Positions 37,315 to 49,661 are shown, counted from the stretch's first letter. The stretch is DNA of 64,000 bases from Phanerodontia chrysosporium (GCA_001910725.1 MJGA01000005.1:62001-126000); one strand, 5' to 3'. Translations and numbers: made by a program. Notes: generated from the sequence alone by a model not told the origin.

Positions 37315-39292
37315 ATGAACACCAATACGCCCGAGGGCAATGCCTTCATCCAGTGGTTCAAGGCTCAGGGGGCGACGGTGGACGAGAGCGCGATGGGTAT
37401 CGCCGACATACCGGGCTACGGACGCGGCATAGTCGCATTGCGGGACCTGCCAGTGAGTGAACTTGAGCATTTGCCCCCGTGTAGTGCGCTGACCAGCGAG
37501 CGTGCTCGTGTTGCACAGGAAGGACATACACTTTTTACTATCCCCAGAGACTTAGTCCTGTCGATGCGCACGTCGTCCCTCCCTCAAAAATTCGGCTTAG
37601 ACGCCTGGAAGAAGTTCGGTCTGCACCAGGGCTGGTCCGGCCTCATCCTCTGTATGATGTGGGAGGATGCACAGGGGGATGCCTCCAAGTGGCATGGCTT
37701 CTTCCGTACGTGCCAGTCCCCGCGGTCGCGTCTGTCCTGCTAAAGCGCCCCCACAGCTATTCTGCCCAACAGCTTCGACACCCCGATGTTCTGGAACGAG
37801 ACCGACCTCGATGAACTGAAGGGCACCGCCGTGGTAGGTGTGTCTGCGCGTGTCCTACGCCGTTAGGGACGCTGACTGAAGCGGCTGCTCATCGCAGACA
37901 AAATTGGCAAGGACGATGCCGAGAAGGACTTCAAGACCAAGCTCCTGCCAGCCGTAGAGGTGCGCATCGTGTGCGTGTGCAGCGTGGCCGTCGCTGACAT
38001 GTGTGCAGAGCCGCCCAGACCTCTTTCCTCCCGAGGCCATCCCGACGACGTACACGCTCGAGCGGTACCACCTGATGGGCAGCCGCATCCTCTCGCGCAG
38101 CTTCCATGTCCTGCGGTGGAAACCTGACGGCGAAGAGCCGGACGAAGAAGCGGAGGTAGACGAGGCTGATGCCGGCTCGGCGTTGGATGTGGATGCTGCG
38201 CCTTCTGACGGCAGCGCCATGGAGGTTGACACACCGAATGGCGAGGCTGCCCCTGCGCAAGCGACAGAAGACGCCGGCGAGGAACCAGCTGACGACGAGG
38301 ACGAGGACGAGGACCGTTATGAAGATCCGTTCGACGTCGCGATGGTGCCCATGGCGGACATGCTGAACGGGAGGTTCAACACGGAGACGGTACATTGCCA
38401 CCCCAGACCGGCCACAGACATCAGCTGACCCGTGTGAGCAGGCCAGACTGTTCTACGACGACGAGCGTGTTCTACGCATGATGACGGTTCAGGAAATAAA
38501 GGCGGGCGAGCAAATCGTGCGTGCCCACACTCATTGACAGTTCTCGCGTTCATCATTCTCACTCTCATGAACCTGCAAAGTGGAACACGTACGGAGACCC
38601 GCCGAACTCGGACCTTCTCAGGCGCTATGGCTTTGTCGACGTGACTGAACTCGAGCCACCGCTGTCAGGCGCGGGCAACCCTGCTGATATTGTGGAGATT
38701 CCGGCAAACCTTGTCGTTGAAGCGGCGGCTAAGCACACAACGGCAAAAACCCAGGACCGTGTGGACTGGTGGCTAGAAGAGGCGGAAGACGAGTACGTAC
38801 TGTGCCGTGCATCTTCTATTCATGTCTAGCTGATCCAATCCCTGTAGTGTCTTCGTTGTAGGCACGGACTGCGAGCTTCCGCCGGAAATGGTGTCCCTTG
38901 CCCGGCTGCTACTGCAGTCGAAGGCTGACTGGGAAAAGACGAAGTCCAAAGGCAAGGTACCTAAGCCTAATATGGACGGCACCATTGCTGCAATCGCCAT
39001 GGACGTCCTGCAAAGGCGGCTGCAGGAATACCCAACTTCCATTGAGGTAGGCGAGCCGCCTGTGAGCCTTTCGTCCCGTGTCTCACAGCGGTTACAGGAG
39101 GACGAGAAGCTCCTGGCGGACGAGGCCCAGCTGAGCCTTAACCGAAAAATGGCTGTGACGGTCCGACTGGGCGAAAAGCGTATTCTTGCCGGGACACTGA
39201 AGGAGCTACAGAGCAAGTTCGGCAAGGAGGCCAACAAGCGGAAGCGCGGCGCGGATGGTGCGGCTAGCAAGGGCAAGAAGGCTAGACGGTAG
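37315..39292 (+). CDS. SET-domain protein lysine methyltransferase, Rkm4/SETD6 type
   Basis: Eight exons: 37315-37452, 37519-37705, 37757-37837, 37898-37959, 38009-38389, 38442-38516, 38581-38792, 38848-39292; 526 residues. The split SET domain shows GYGRGIVALRDLP and EGHTLFTIPRDLVLS at the start, then MVPMADMLNGRFNTETARLF (NH-type region, here with Gly) and EQIWNTYGDPPNSDLLRRYG. An acidic insert (about residues 200-260) interrupts the SET domain. A Rubisco-LSMT substrate-binding-like helical region follows, then a basic tail (KEANKRKRGADGAASKGKKARR... end). Yeast Rkm4 methylates ribosomal protein Rpl42; the same substrate is plausible but inferred. Confidence 0.88.
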
Positions 39293-39613
39293 TCGCTAGA
39301 GTTGTGGGCTTTATGCTCTGAGACTTTTGACATAGACAAGAGACCCTTGGCATCCCGCGCTAGCGAACCTAGGTGTGGCGTAATCGCGATGACACGGCAG
39401 AGGCTGGCCCGTGCGTGGGAAAGGCAGTCAGGAAACGTGGTGCTGAGTTTGAATCGGAGTTTGACGAGACCTCGGTTTGCCTGCAATGCCAACCTTGTAT
39501 AAAACCCTCACCGCCCCTTCTCCGTCCCCCAGCGTCGGGCCCCTCGCCTCCGTAGCAGAAAACGAGAGTCGTCGCCGTCGTCCTTCGCTTGCTCGAAACC
39601 ATCGAGGAACATC
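39293..39613. other. Short intergenic region
   Basis: This is 321 bases between two plus-strand genes. It contains TATAAA at about 39498 within a pyrimidine-rich stretch, a plausible TFIIA-gene core promoter about 115 bases upstream of the start. Nothing else was seen. Confidence 0.4.
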
Positions 39614-40883
39614 ATGTCGAATAAAATAGTGGTGAGCTACTCACCGACCATCGTGTCGAGCCGTTCGAGAGCATGTCGCTGAGTATGTTGTGTGTCGTGT
39701 TCCTTCGAAACCCACCGTTACTGTCCCGTCGAACTGCCATCCACCGCGCATGCCCGTTGTGTCCGGACGGTAGCCTACTATCTACCGAGCGGTCATTGAC
39801 GATGTGATCGCCAACATTAAGCCCGAATTCGATGAGTACGGCATCAGCGAGGAGGTCCTCGCCGAGCTCCAGCATGTAAGCAGCCAAGGGTCTATCGCTG
39901 CCCATTCCGTTGTCTGCCCTGTCAATGCTCACCGTCTTTGTAGAAATGGGAGGCCAAAGTGATTGCATCCCATGTCGCGGAGTTTGAGACGCCTCCGCAA
40001 CAACCCCAGGCTGTTCCGCCACACAATCCTTCGCACCCATCTGTCCAAGCTCATGCGGCTCACCATCCGCACGTACCGCCGCATCATGCATATCCTCCAC
40101 ATCCCATGCACCCGCAATATTACCCATATCCCCACCCGCCTCCCCCCCTCCCCAGGGTCCGCAAATTAAGACAGAGCCTGTAGACTCTGCGCGTTTCGTG
40201 CTTAGCGGACCGACCTTGCCAGCACCTCCGCCGCCTGCATCATATCAGCCGCTTCCTGGACCGCAAATACCGCCTCAGCCCCCAAGGCCGGTGGACAGGT
40301 TATGTCCTTTCCCCCTGCGGCACCAACCGCGCGGTACCAGCCCCCACCGGCTCAGCCTGCTAAGAATGGAACGACGAACGGTCGAATCCCCCAGGCCGAT
40401 GGGCCGTCTGCTGCTGGCCCCAGCCGCATCCCACAAGTCGACGGTCCATCATCGTCTTCGGAGTCAGGATCCCCGTCGCCACCACCGGCTTCGTATGCAC
40501 CTCGCGGATCCGCCCATCCCAGTCTTCCCCAGCCGATGCAGTCCCGAGCAGACCACGAGGACGATGATGAGGCCATCAACAGCGACCTCGACGACTCGGA
40601 CTCCGAGGGCGAGAGGGACGACCCCGTGGCGGGTGCGGACAGTGATATCGTGTTTTGCACATACGACAAGGCACGCTTTTATATCTTCCGATCGCCCTTT
40701 TGTACACTAACGATCGGAGCAGGTGGCGCGTGTCAAGAACAAATGGAAGTGTATCCTCAAGGACGGCATGATCCACGTCAACGGGAAGGACTATCTGTTC
40801 GCGAAATGCACAGGGTGCGTCTTGAGGATGATCGCTACATGTGGTGTGGCGCTGACGCTCGTGGCAGCGAATTCGAATGGTAA
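39614..40883 (+). CDS. TOA1: TFIIA large subunit (alpha/beta, Toa1)
   Basis: Exons 39614-39631 (18 nt), 39774-39875, 39944-40670, 40723-40814, 40868-40883; about 318 residues. TFIIA stabilises TBP on the TATA box. The N-terminal four-helix region is VPTIYRAVIDDVIANIKPEF followed by YGISEEVLAELQHKWEAKV; the C-terminal beta-barrel is DIVFCTYDKVARVKNKWKCI, LKDGMIHVNGKDYLFAKCTG and EFEW. A Pro/Gln/His-rich linker and an acidic segment (INSDLDDSDSEGERDD) lie between, as usual. Two single-base breaks in C runs (40141-40154 and 40279-40283) must be closed to join PPPP to GPQIKTEPVD and IPPQPP to KAGGQVMSFPP. Intron 3 has a GC donor (GCACGC at 40671), confirmed by the conserved YDKVARVKNKWK junction. 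Intron 1 is long for this locus (142 bp). Confidence 0.93.
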
Positions 40884-41304
40884 TCAACGCGTGCCGGCAC
40901 GGACTCCTTCAGCCTCGCATTTCATCCTCCTATACATGCCAATGCCCCGTATATTATATGCCACATCATGCCATGTTCCTCATCTCTCACCTGTCGTATC
41001 TAAAGTTGTTTGTCTCGAAGTCATGTCGCTCTCCATGTCCCGCTCATTGATCGCTTGTAATTATACACCCATACATCGCAATTTACTTTCCCGTTACTGT
41101 ATCGAAACTTCATCCTCGCCTATACACACAGAATGTGCGAATGACCGAAAGGAGGTAGATCCTGTGAGCATTGTGTGTTACAGTACAAAGATGTAGTTTA
41201 CACCAAAGCACGAAGTTTCCGTTGGTTGAGTTTACAGACGTACCGCTACATCCAAAGCGTACAAGTAACAGTCCAGTACATGTGTCATATTTTACAAGAA
41301 GGCG
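40884..41304. other. Convergent intergenic region
   Basis: These 421 AT-richer bases lie between the 3' ends of TFIIA and the CUE-domain gene. No gene was seen; it should hold both polyadenylation regions. Confidence 0.5.
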
Positions 41305-42773
41305 CTAGTGTTTGTGTTCTTCAAAGGGATTCTCGACGTAGTCGAGCTCGTCCTCGTCGTCATCGCTCGCGCTCGCTTCCCGTGCGACGGCGCCCGACGT
41401 TTGCGGCGTGAGCAGCGACACCGGTCGTTTCGGCAGCAGCCCGAACTTTGCTGTATCCCAACAACGATGAGCCATGCGACGCAAGAGAAGGCGACAGCAA
41501 CACGAGACGTACCAGCATTCAGCGGGCTGCCGACCTGGGTCGTCGGCGGCCGTGGGATCTCGGTCGCCGGCGGTGTGGTAGCCGTCGCCGCCGTCGACCC
41601 GCTGGGTATTGTCGGTTCGGGTGCGGGCTTCGGATCGGGAGCAACAGGACCCGAGGGCGGCAGCGCGGGGGTGTTTGCGACGGACACGTTCGCAGACGGG
41701 AGCGTCGAGGGCACTGTCGATGAGAGATCCGGTGTGTCTGCGAATTCCAGCTGATCAGCGATGCTATGTTCTTTGGGGCGAAAGGAGGACGCACCAAGGT
41801 CGTATCCGCGAACCTCCGCACGGGGCTGCTCGAGTGGTTTCTCGTCCGACCTGCGCCCGCGCCGCGAGATCTGCTGCCAGCCGTCCTCCTCGCCGAGGTC
41901 GGGCGAGTCACCCGCGGGCGTGTAGTACCGCGCGTACGCCTGGCTCGCGGTGTGCCGGTCCACGGGCTGCTGCGTCTCGTGGTAGTAGCTCGGGAAGCTT
42001 GCCGAGCCCGGGGACGCTTGCGACGCCGTCGGGGTCGAGCCCCACGATGGCGGTGGATGCTGCGGGGGCTGCTGCTGTTGTGCGCCCGGACGTGACTGCT
42101 GGTATTCGTTGATCTTGGCCTTGGCGCGTGAGACGATGGAGCTAAAGGTGCGTTTTCCGCCTGCGCGATCGTGAGTTCCAGCTGCGCGGGGCCGACGGCA
42201 CAGGGGCAAAGCTCACTTTCTGCCATCTGGTTCAGGGTCTCCTTGATCTCGTTGAAGTCTGGCCCAACGGGGCCCTGCGCAGGCTGTGGAGGAGACTGCC
42301 CGTCGGGCTGCTGCGATTGCTGCGCCGCGCTATTGCGACGCCAAGTCTGGCCGCGGGGGCGCTGTTGTGTCTGCGCATGGTGCTGCTCGTCTTCGAGCTG
42401 TAGCTGCCGTGCGAGGGCTTCGTCGAGCTCGAGCGTGGATTGCTGTTCCGGATGTGCTGCAGGCTGCGTGTGCATATAAGCATGGGACGCCGCTTCACGG
42501 CGGCGAGCAATGACGTACCTGGGGCTGGTGTGCCGAGACGTACGACGGATCGCTCATGCCGAGGAGCACGTCGACGGCGGCATCCTGGTTCCCTGACACC
42601 GAGTCGAGCACGGTCTGTATCACGCCCTCGTCAAAGTCGGGGAACATGCTCTTGAGCAGCGCGACGACGGGGTCCACGGGCTCATTGGCGTGCTCCTGAG
42701 CCGGCGGCGGCGACCCCTGGGGATCGTGGTGCTCGGTGTGCTCGGTATGGGCTGGCTGTTCGATGCTGGTCAT
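41305..42773 (-). CDS. CUE-domain protein (Cue5-like ubiquitin-binding protein)
   Basis: Exons (descending): 42773-42519, 42463-42217, 42160-41513, 41450-41305; 431 residues. Residues about 36-76 are a CUE ubiquitin-binding domain, with the MFP signature (LLKSMFPDF) and the di-leucine end (VDVLLGM). The rest is low complexity, Gln/Pro/Ser-rich, with one longer conserved-looking helix (FSSIVSRAKAKINEYQQ) and the C-terminus DYVENPFEEHKH. This layout resembles yeast Cue5, an autophagy receptor for ubiquitinated aggregates; that role is inferred. The gene is divergent from RPB7 (210 bases between ATGs). Confidence 0.85.
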
Positions 42774-42983
42774 CGTCGGGCGTGGGGAGAATGTGGAGAT
42801 GGTTGTAGAGAGGGATAGAGATGGGTTGCGCCGCATGAGCAGGCTGCGGTGGGCCGGTGGCGGCGATCGCCGCGCTTTCACGTCGTCGCGTTCCAAGCAT
42901 GGGCGCTCCTTTCTCACGTTTCTGAACGCTGTCCTACTCCTCGCCCTGCACGCCGTTCCTCACCCGGTGGTCGCTGTGTCGCC

Positions 42984-43783
42984 ATGTTTTTCATCGTGAG
43001 CTTTGGACAGCATATTTTGCGACAATCTATTCTGAACACACCGCCCTACTTCCGCAGAAAGAGCTTACGCACACGATCCTCCTGCACCCGTCGTACTTCG
43101 GGCCCCGCATGCTCCAATACCTCGAGTCGAAGCTATATGCAGACGTCGAGGGAACGTGCTCCGGCCAGTTTGGGTACATTATCGCGGTCGTGACGATCTT
43201 GAACATTGGCGAGGGCATGGTCTTGCCAGGAAGCGGGCAGGCCGAGTTCATTACGCGGTACCGGGCCATAGTGTTCAAGCCGTTCAAGGGCGAGGTGGTT
43301 GACGGCGTGGTCAACAACGTCAACAAGGTGCGCGATGAGCCTGTGCCCGTGTGCCCGTCCTAACAAAACTTTCCCTGGCTGTAGATGGGCTTCTTTGCGG
43401 ACGTCGGCCCGCTCACTGTTTTCGTGTCTCACCAGGTACGTAAATCATGTTCTATTGCCCCACAAACAAAACAAACATCACCATACTAGCTCATACATCC
43501 TGACATGAAATTCGACCCGAACTCTAATCCCCCATCGTTTGCCTCTGACGAGCAAGTACGTGGCGCGTCTTGTGGCCAGGCGTCGGACACACTGAGTTTG
43601 CGATGCACGTCAGATCATCGAAAAGAACACGAAGGTCCGGCTGAAGATCGTGGGAACTCGTGTAGATGCGACAGAGATTGTACGAGAGGTTCCGTCTTGG
43701 TTGGGTATAGCGATGCTAACGCTCGGCTGAAACAGTTCGCCATCGGAACAATAAAAGAGGATCACTTGGGTGTAATCGAATGA
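42984..43783 (+). CDS. RPB7: RNA polymerase II subunit Rpb7
   Basis: Exons 42984-42995 (12 nt), 43058-43327, 43385-43435, 43490-43555, 43614-43679, 43736-43783; 170 residues, the same as yeast and human Rpb7 within two residues. It begins [20 protein letters not shown], then has the SHS2/tip domain and the S1-like OB fold ([40 protein letters not shown]) and ends [12 protein letters not shown]. Rpb7 pairs with Rpb4 as the stalk of RNA polymerase II. The first coding exon encodes only MFFI. Confidence 0.96.
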
Positions 43784-44225
43784 GCAGTCACTCTCTTCTC
43801 ACATGGACCTACCCGTATCCTTTGCTTTCGCAACTCACAATTGCTGTGTATTTCTATGCTTGTGCTTCTAATGCTATCGCTTTTCCCAGGACCCATCCCA
43901 GACGCCTACCTGCCTTGGCCGACTGCGCGAGAGCGCTCCACTCCATGGTAGCTCCACGGATCTCAGGGCGATAGCCACAGACACTGTTGGTTGTGGATCA
44001 TCCCCTGACAATCCACTTGCTATCAGGGCTATGCCCCACTGACGTTGGAGGCAGCTAGGAGCTTATAAGCAGGACGCTGCTTTGCCCAAGCCAAAGCTCC
44101 CTTCTCCGAACATTTGTACCATCGACCTGTTATACCCACCGGATACCCTCTAACGACTAACTTACGAACATAGTATGTTGCTTTATCTCTTCTTGTTGAC
44201 CAGCACCTCATGTCGTCGCTCCTAG
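43784..44225. other. Intergenic region
   Basis: These 442 bases lie between two plus-strand genes; nothing beyond presumed 3' and 5' untranslated DNA was seen. Confidence 0.5.
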
Positions 44226-44753
44226 ATGCCGCTCTTCAAGTCGCACAACAACCCCTCTCCCCCACCTCCCGCGCAGCAATCGCCTCCCCCGGGGCGCTCG
44301 CGCTCGCTGTTCTCGCGTAACCGCGACACATCGCCAAACAGTGGATATCCCGATCGCAACTACAACGGCACCAACGGCACCAACGGCTACAATGAGGACA
44401 CCAACGGCAGCTCGGGCGGGCTCTTCAGCAGGCGCCGCCGCTCCTCGTCGCCGCACCCAGACCTGAAGAACGACCCCTCCATCTCCGCGGCGCGCGCGAA
44501 GGTCGCCGAGGCGGAGGCGCGTGAGCGCGACGCAGACTATGCGCTTGGCCAGGCCCGCGCGGCTGTCCGTGAGGCACGGGCGCATGTGCAGATGTTGGAG
44601 CGGGAAGCGCTTGAGGAGTAAGTTGTGGTTTGGCGTGCTCACAGGGACTAGGGACTGATGTAACCTTTGTGCAGCGCTCGCCGTGCAAAATTGAAGCAGG
44701 CAGAGGCGAAGACTGTCAGCAAGAGCGCGAGGGGCCTTGGCCGTCACGGTTGA
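44226..44753 (+). CDS. Small basic coiled-coil protein of unknown function
   Basis: Exons 44226-44617 and 44675-44753; 156 residues. I do not recognise the family. Residues 1-80 are Pro/Ser/Asn-rich with RSRSLFSRNRD and an Asn-Gly-Thr repeat (NGTNGTNGYNEDTNGSSGG), then SRRRRSSS. Residues about 88-145 are an uninterrupted Ala/Arg/Glu-rich helix (AARAKVAEAEARERDADYAL... to LKQAEAKTVSKSARGLG) likely to form a coiled coil. The splice join GA|C keeps this helix in frame, which supports the model. No signal peptide or membrane segment is present. Confidence 0.7.
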
Positions 44754-45286
44754 GCAATGACACCGGGCCTTTGCGCTTATCTTCCACGGGCGTTGTGGAT
44801 GACCCCCTGCTTTACCCTACATAAGCTCGACTTATATCTCCTTGTTATGTGCTGTAATCTGGATACTGTACACTATGGCTATAATGTGACTATGGTTATA
44901 CCTTGACTATGGACGCCTCTCTCTGAGTAAGCCTTCCTAAAACAGTAGGCAGTGACTTTGTGGCGCTGCGTGACTCTGGAGACGAGCCGAAATCATCTAT
45001 GGCAGAGCAACATAACATCGAAAGTATCATGTTACATTGTCCTATGTAATTTAAACCCTCCTGTTTCGCTATTTTCCTAATATCTGAGCCCTCAGACTGC
45101 ATTGAAGGCCATTCGAGGAGCGTTACAGTCACCCATGACGCTATGTGATGCGTTACCGGAAGATGCCGGTCACGCCCGCCGACGTCAACTTGGCCGGAAG
45201 CGTCGCTGGTGGACGCAGCCTCCGCTTTGCTCTGTCTCCCATCTTCTGTCCTCCGTCTTTCCGCGAGGCTTACATCGTGTAACACT
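44754..45286. other. Intergenic region
   Basis: These 533 bases lie between two plus-strand genes, AT-rich at 44820-45080. Nothing recognisable was seen. Confidence 0.5.
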
Positions 45287-46515
45287 ATGAGGGCTGCGAA
45301 CGTAGCTCTATGGGCTCTATGCCTTGTCAGTCCGGCCTATGCAGTCTCGGTCTACCTCCACCCCCAGCCCGCTGCGCCTGTGCCGGCCAAACTCGACGCG
45401 AGGCACGCAAGTCTGGTGCTCGCGAAACACTTTGGATTGGAGCGCTTTGAGAGTATGGGAAGTGGTGATGGCGTATGGAATGGCGTGCTGCAGGAGCAAG
45501 AGCCGATTGTTGGGAACGCACCAAAGGATGCGCTACTTGTGACAATGACTGAGGAAGATGCCAAGGGTATGTCTTTTTGCGGACTGGATGCATGCCTGGG
45601 CTTACGAAGGTTACCGTACGCAGCTATTCTCTCGTCCGACGTGAAGCCTACATTTGAGATGCCGAGTCCGCCAATGGACACGCTCATCCCGCTCGTCCAG
45701 ACGTATATTCACCGCGCTACAGATATCTACACCAACGTCCTGCCAGCATCATCATCATCCCCGGAGACCCGATCGCGCCTTGTGGACATCTTCTCTGCTC
45801 CCACAGAGGCCAATCACGCCTTCATTTCGTCTGTGTCTTACCTCATCGACTACCTCGACAGCAAACCCGCGGGCACGGCCGCGTACGAAAGCTTCGCCGC
45901 CCTCGAGCTGACCGGTTTGCGCGAGATCGCCGAAGAGCTGGGCAAGGACTCCGAGGCGTACCAGACCGCGCTCACGACGCTGCGCGCGGTGTTCGCCAGT
46001 GCGATGGCGCGGGACGACCTCGCGCTCGCGGTGTTGGCCTTCGCACCGAGCCCGACGCTCGCGCGCCGCGCGGACGGGCCGCAGTCGCCACTTGCTCCGG
46101 TGAGCGCACCGCCCGTCGCGCCGATTGCGGCAGTGTCGTCGTGCTTCACGAGCGCCGACGCGTGCGCGAACGCGACGGACGCATGCAGCGGACGAGGCGA
46201 GTGCGTCGCAGCGACGAAGCTCGGGAAGACGTGCTTCGTGTGCGCGTGCTCGGCCACCATCAACGAGAAGGCCGCACGGAGCAGTGGGCGGGCGAGGCGT
46301 GCGAGCGGAAGGACGTCAGCGGGTGAGTCGCCTTCGCTGTCGTATCCACTGCGTGTTCCTAATCGCAGTGCAGGCCGTTTGTCCTCATCGGAGGGACAGT
46401 CGTCGCGCTCATCCTACTTATCGCTGGCTCTGTTGGTCTGCTTAGCGCGGTGGGCTCCCAGGAACTTCCGAGCACGCTTTCTGGCGCTGTAGCTGTCGGC
46501 CACAAGAGAGAGTAG
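45287..46515 (+). CDS. Vps3844 (DUF3844) family ER/secretory membrane protein
   Basis: Exons 45287-45566, 45624-46322, 46374-46515; about 373 residues. A signal peptide (MRAANVALWALCLVSPAYA) starts a luminal domain. The C-terminal Vps3844 signature is a Cys-rich EGF-like module (CFTSADACANATDACSGRGE, CFVCACSATINEK, EQWAGEACERKDVSG) directly followed by a transmembrane helix (PFVLIGGTVVALILLIAGSV) and a short tail ending GHKRE. Family members are linked to vacuolar protein sorting. One base is missing at about 46268-46273: INEK and GRTEQWAGEAC are in different frames, and adding one G fixes both this and the exon phases. Intron 1 is a multiple of three and open, so read-through is possible. 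Confidence 0.85.
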
Positions 46516-49500
46516 GCGTTTACCATACGCTGTACGCTGTAACGCACCTGCATACACGGACTGTCAAAGCAATGGATACGACCAATTCTACATACCCCCT
46601 TTACCACTTGTATTGCGCGTATTTCTGTCCGAATGATTCGGTGTAGATTGTATGTTCAATTCTCTGTGGTTCGCTCAAGTGAAAATTAATGAACAGGACT
46701 GACAATATATTGCAACAACCCTATTTCGAGTCTGTGTTTACACTGAAACGTTTGCCGTCTGCAGTGCGGTGACGGCTGGGCGGACGATATGTCATGAAGG
46801 GAGGCATCAGCCTTTCTGTGCAATTCCAGGCGCGTCTCCTTTGCTGAGCCGAGCCATCCCTGTTCGCCTCTCTTGCGAACGGATGACTCAATGCTGTAAA
46901 TACTAGTAGAGGTAATCACAAGGTGTCAGCTCTGAACAACACAGCTACGCGGTGCCCGGGGGCCTTGAGGAAGGCTTGTCGATACGTGCCCGATAACTGA
47001 GCGGCAGTTCGCATGTTAGCAGGGCACCACGCAAGAGAAGTCGAGGAACATGTCGCGGGCGAAACACGGAAAAGGCAGACACATGGACCTACCCTCGAAG
47101 GGCTCAAACACATAGTTGATTAACAGCTCTTTGGGGGAGAAAATAAACGAGAAGCCGGCCATTTTCGCTCGCGCGGCTGCAACACCAACCCTCAGAAACC
47201 ACGAACGTCTCAAGCGCACTGGAGCCACTGCGCAGCCTAACAGACAGAGAACTTGCGAGTCAGTAGCAGATGCTTTCTCGTTCTGCTTCTCCAGAATCCT
47301 GAGATAGATGGCGATCACGTGTAGCCGTGGTTCTTGGTCGCGCCCGGTCTCTGAGTCCATGCTGCTTCTATGTCCAGCGTTGAGATGAGAAAGGCAGGGA
47401 CGGTAAGGACGAGCGTGATAGAGCGGACACAACGTTGCTTTGACTGGAAATCTTCCGTCCGCAGAAAAGTCGCTGTGGACGCCACGGTTATCCATGTTCG
47501 GTTAGTCGTACATGCACAGAGGACCAATCGAGAACCTGAGGAAATGAGAGTAGCGCAGAAACAAGGTATATGCGCCGATTTCGTACCGTAACTTGCTGCT
47601 GCAGTGGCGAAACGTCGAACTAACGCACCATCGCTTGTGCCATGACAAAACCAGAGAGCGCCACACTTGGGGGTTCGGCTCTTGTTCTTCTAAGGTATAG
47701 GGTGTTAGTACGATACGTGAGCGGCATTCTCAAAGTTCTAGAAAGCAGAAAAGCACTGCACACCAAGGTGTCGCTACTACCCACCGGTGGAACTCTTCCT
47801 GATTCCAACCAAGGCTATTGTGAGCTGCATCTGCTGCCGCTTGGGCGTAACGCCAACGACATGGGTTCTAGACATAGCTTAGTTGCAAATTGTTCGCGCT
47901 GCACGGCCCGTAAGAACACCGCGCGTGCCGCACTCCTTCGCGCCGGCTCCGCTGTGGTACCAGCGAGCGGTCGCTGTCAGTCGGTGGCGGCGCCTCGCGC
48001 TTGCAGTACGACGGACCCTGCGAGAAGGGCCGGTCAGTGTCTTCGGAACTGTCGCTGCACCCGGCGAGCGCACTCCGTCCTGCGCACAGTCAGCGCCGCA
48101 CCCCGAGGCACCATCCGCCTCGAGCACCGCGGGCAGCTGGCTGCCCTCGCGTCTCCCTCCGACATCGAGAACGTACGCAAACGCGGGCGTGCCGCAGAAC
48201 CTGGCACGTCTGAGCGTCCGGCCTTTCGAGGGAGGCAAAGGCAGGAGCCCGCCCGCCACTGCACGCACACGGCGCAGGGGCCGATGGAGAGGATCGTCGT
48301 GCGCCGCGAAAAGGCGCGTTCCGTGCCTCTCGCGCCGGACTCAGACCCTCGCGCAGGGCCCCGCGAAGCACGCACCCAGCAACAGCGCATCGGCCAACGT
48401 GTGATGCTCGCCGAAGGCCCTCGACGGCGGCAGAGAGCGGCAGAGAGGGCTGGGGGCGCCCCCGGCAGCCCGCAAGGCCCGCGCGCAGGCCCGGCCGCAC
48501 CGCGCAGGAACCTCGGGTGTCCCGCCACAGGCTACCGAAAGCCTGTGTGATGTATGCGGGTGGGACGTCGTAATAGCCGCGGACGCGCGCGGCGCTGTCG
48601 GCCTCCCCTGGGGGGCTTCGCGGGAGAAGCGGGCCCTGTGTGCCTCGGCCCACTGCGCCCTTTGTGTCCTCTCCTCGGTGCGAATTTGACGGATGGCCAA
48701 GTGCGCGAGATCTGCGCGGACGCGTTGCGATAAGGTACCAAGGCGACGGCGGGCCCACGGGGGCCGCGCCGGAGGCGAACGGCAGGGCATGTGCGTAGGA
48801 TGGTGCCGTGCGGTGCAGACATAGCCAGTCGAAGTGTGCGTGCGCGCGTTGCGCGTAAGCTGTGTCGCCCCCCGGAAAAGAGCTTGTCATGGCCTAGAAC
48901 GGCGTCAATGAACAACCACGAACAGGCCCTGACAGAAAGGGGTGACGCACCTTTTGTCGCGCGCAGGCAGGGAGAGAACCGGGGGCGATAGGCACAGCGA
49001 AACGCACGGCCTTGGCATAAACCCTGGAACAACGTTGGAAATAGGGCGTGTTCTGCGGGCCCTGCATGTGGCATGTTATCATCTTTTGTTCTCGGTGCGG
49101 GTGGCTTACAATCTCCAAGCAACACCGCGGAAAGCGGCGGCTCGCGAACCACCTTCGCAGCGTGCACCCTCCGCGGCAAACGCCGACAGGGCAGCACCGT
49201 AGAGCTTCTTCGCTCCTGCTCTCCGTCGACGACAACGCGAAGCCAAACCCACGCAAAGGCCCCGAAAGAGAGGAAAAGAAGAACTTGTGCAATGTTGTTA
49301 TCATTTGCGGAGCTATCAGAAGAGCATGTGAAGGACAAGCGACTACGAGACCAGAAATGGGCGTAAGAGAAAGACCGAGAGGGGGCGTGTTGTGGATGAA
49401 CTTGAGAGACGATACTACGCGAGAGCAGGTGAAAAGGATAAGATGAAGAAATGAGAACGTATGTCGTGAGGGTCGTGTACGATTAGAGATGTGCAAGAGA

Positions 49501-49661
49501 CGTTCAGAGAGAGGAAAGAGAAATTCTATGGGCTTGAGTCTAGGAGAAAGAGTCTATGGGGCGATGGAATATTGATACATTTTGTCCAGTTTTAACGAGT
49601 GGCATGACGAGGGCGTGAGTGGTGTACGGGTGGTATTCAGCGCGGCAGAGGGGGCGCCAGG
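46516..49661. other. Long intergenic region
   Basis: In about 3.1 kb there is no supported gene. The GC-rich part (47900-48800) carries long overlapping chance frames on both strands. A 159-codon minus-strand frame at 47016-47495 is open but shows no domain. No repeats or RNA genes were recognised. Confidence 0.45.

Noticed and set aside
47016..47495. 159-codon minus-strand open frame
   Set aside because: No domain, no neighbouring exons with sound splice joins, and such a length can arise by chance here.
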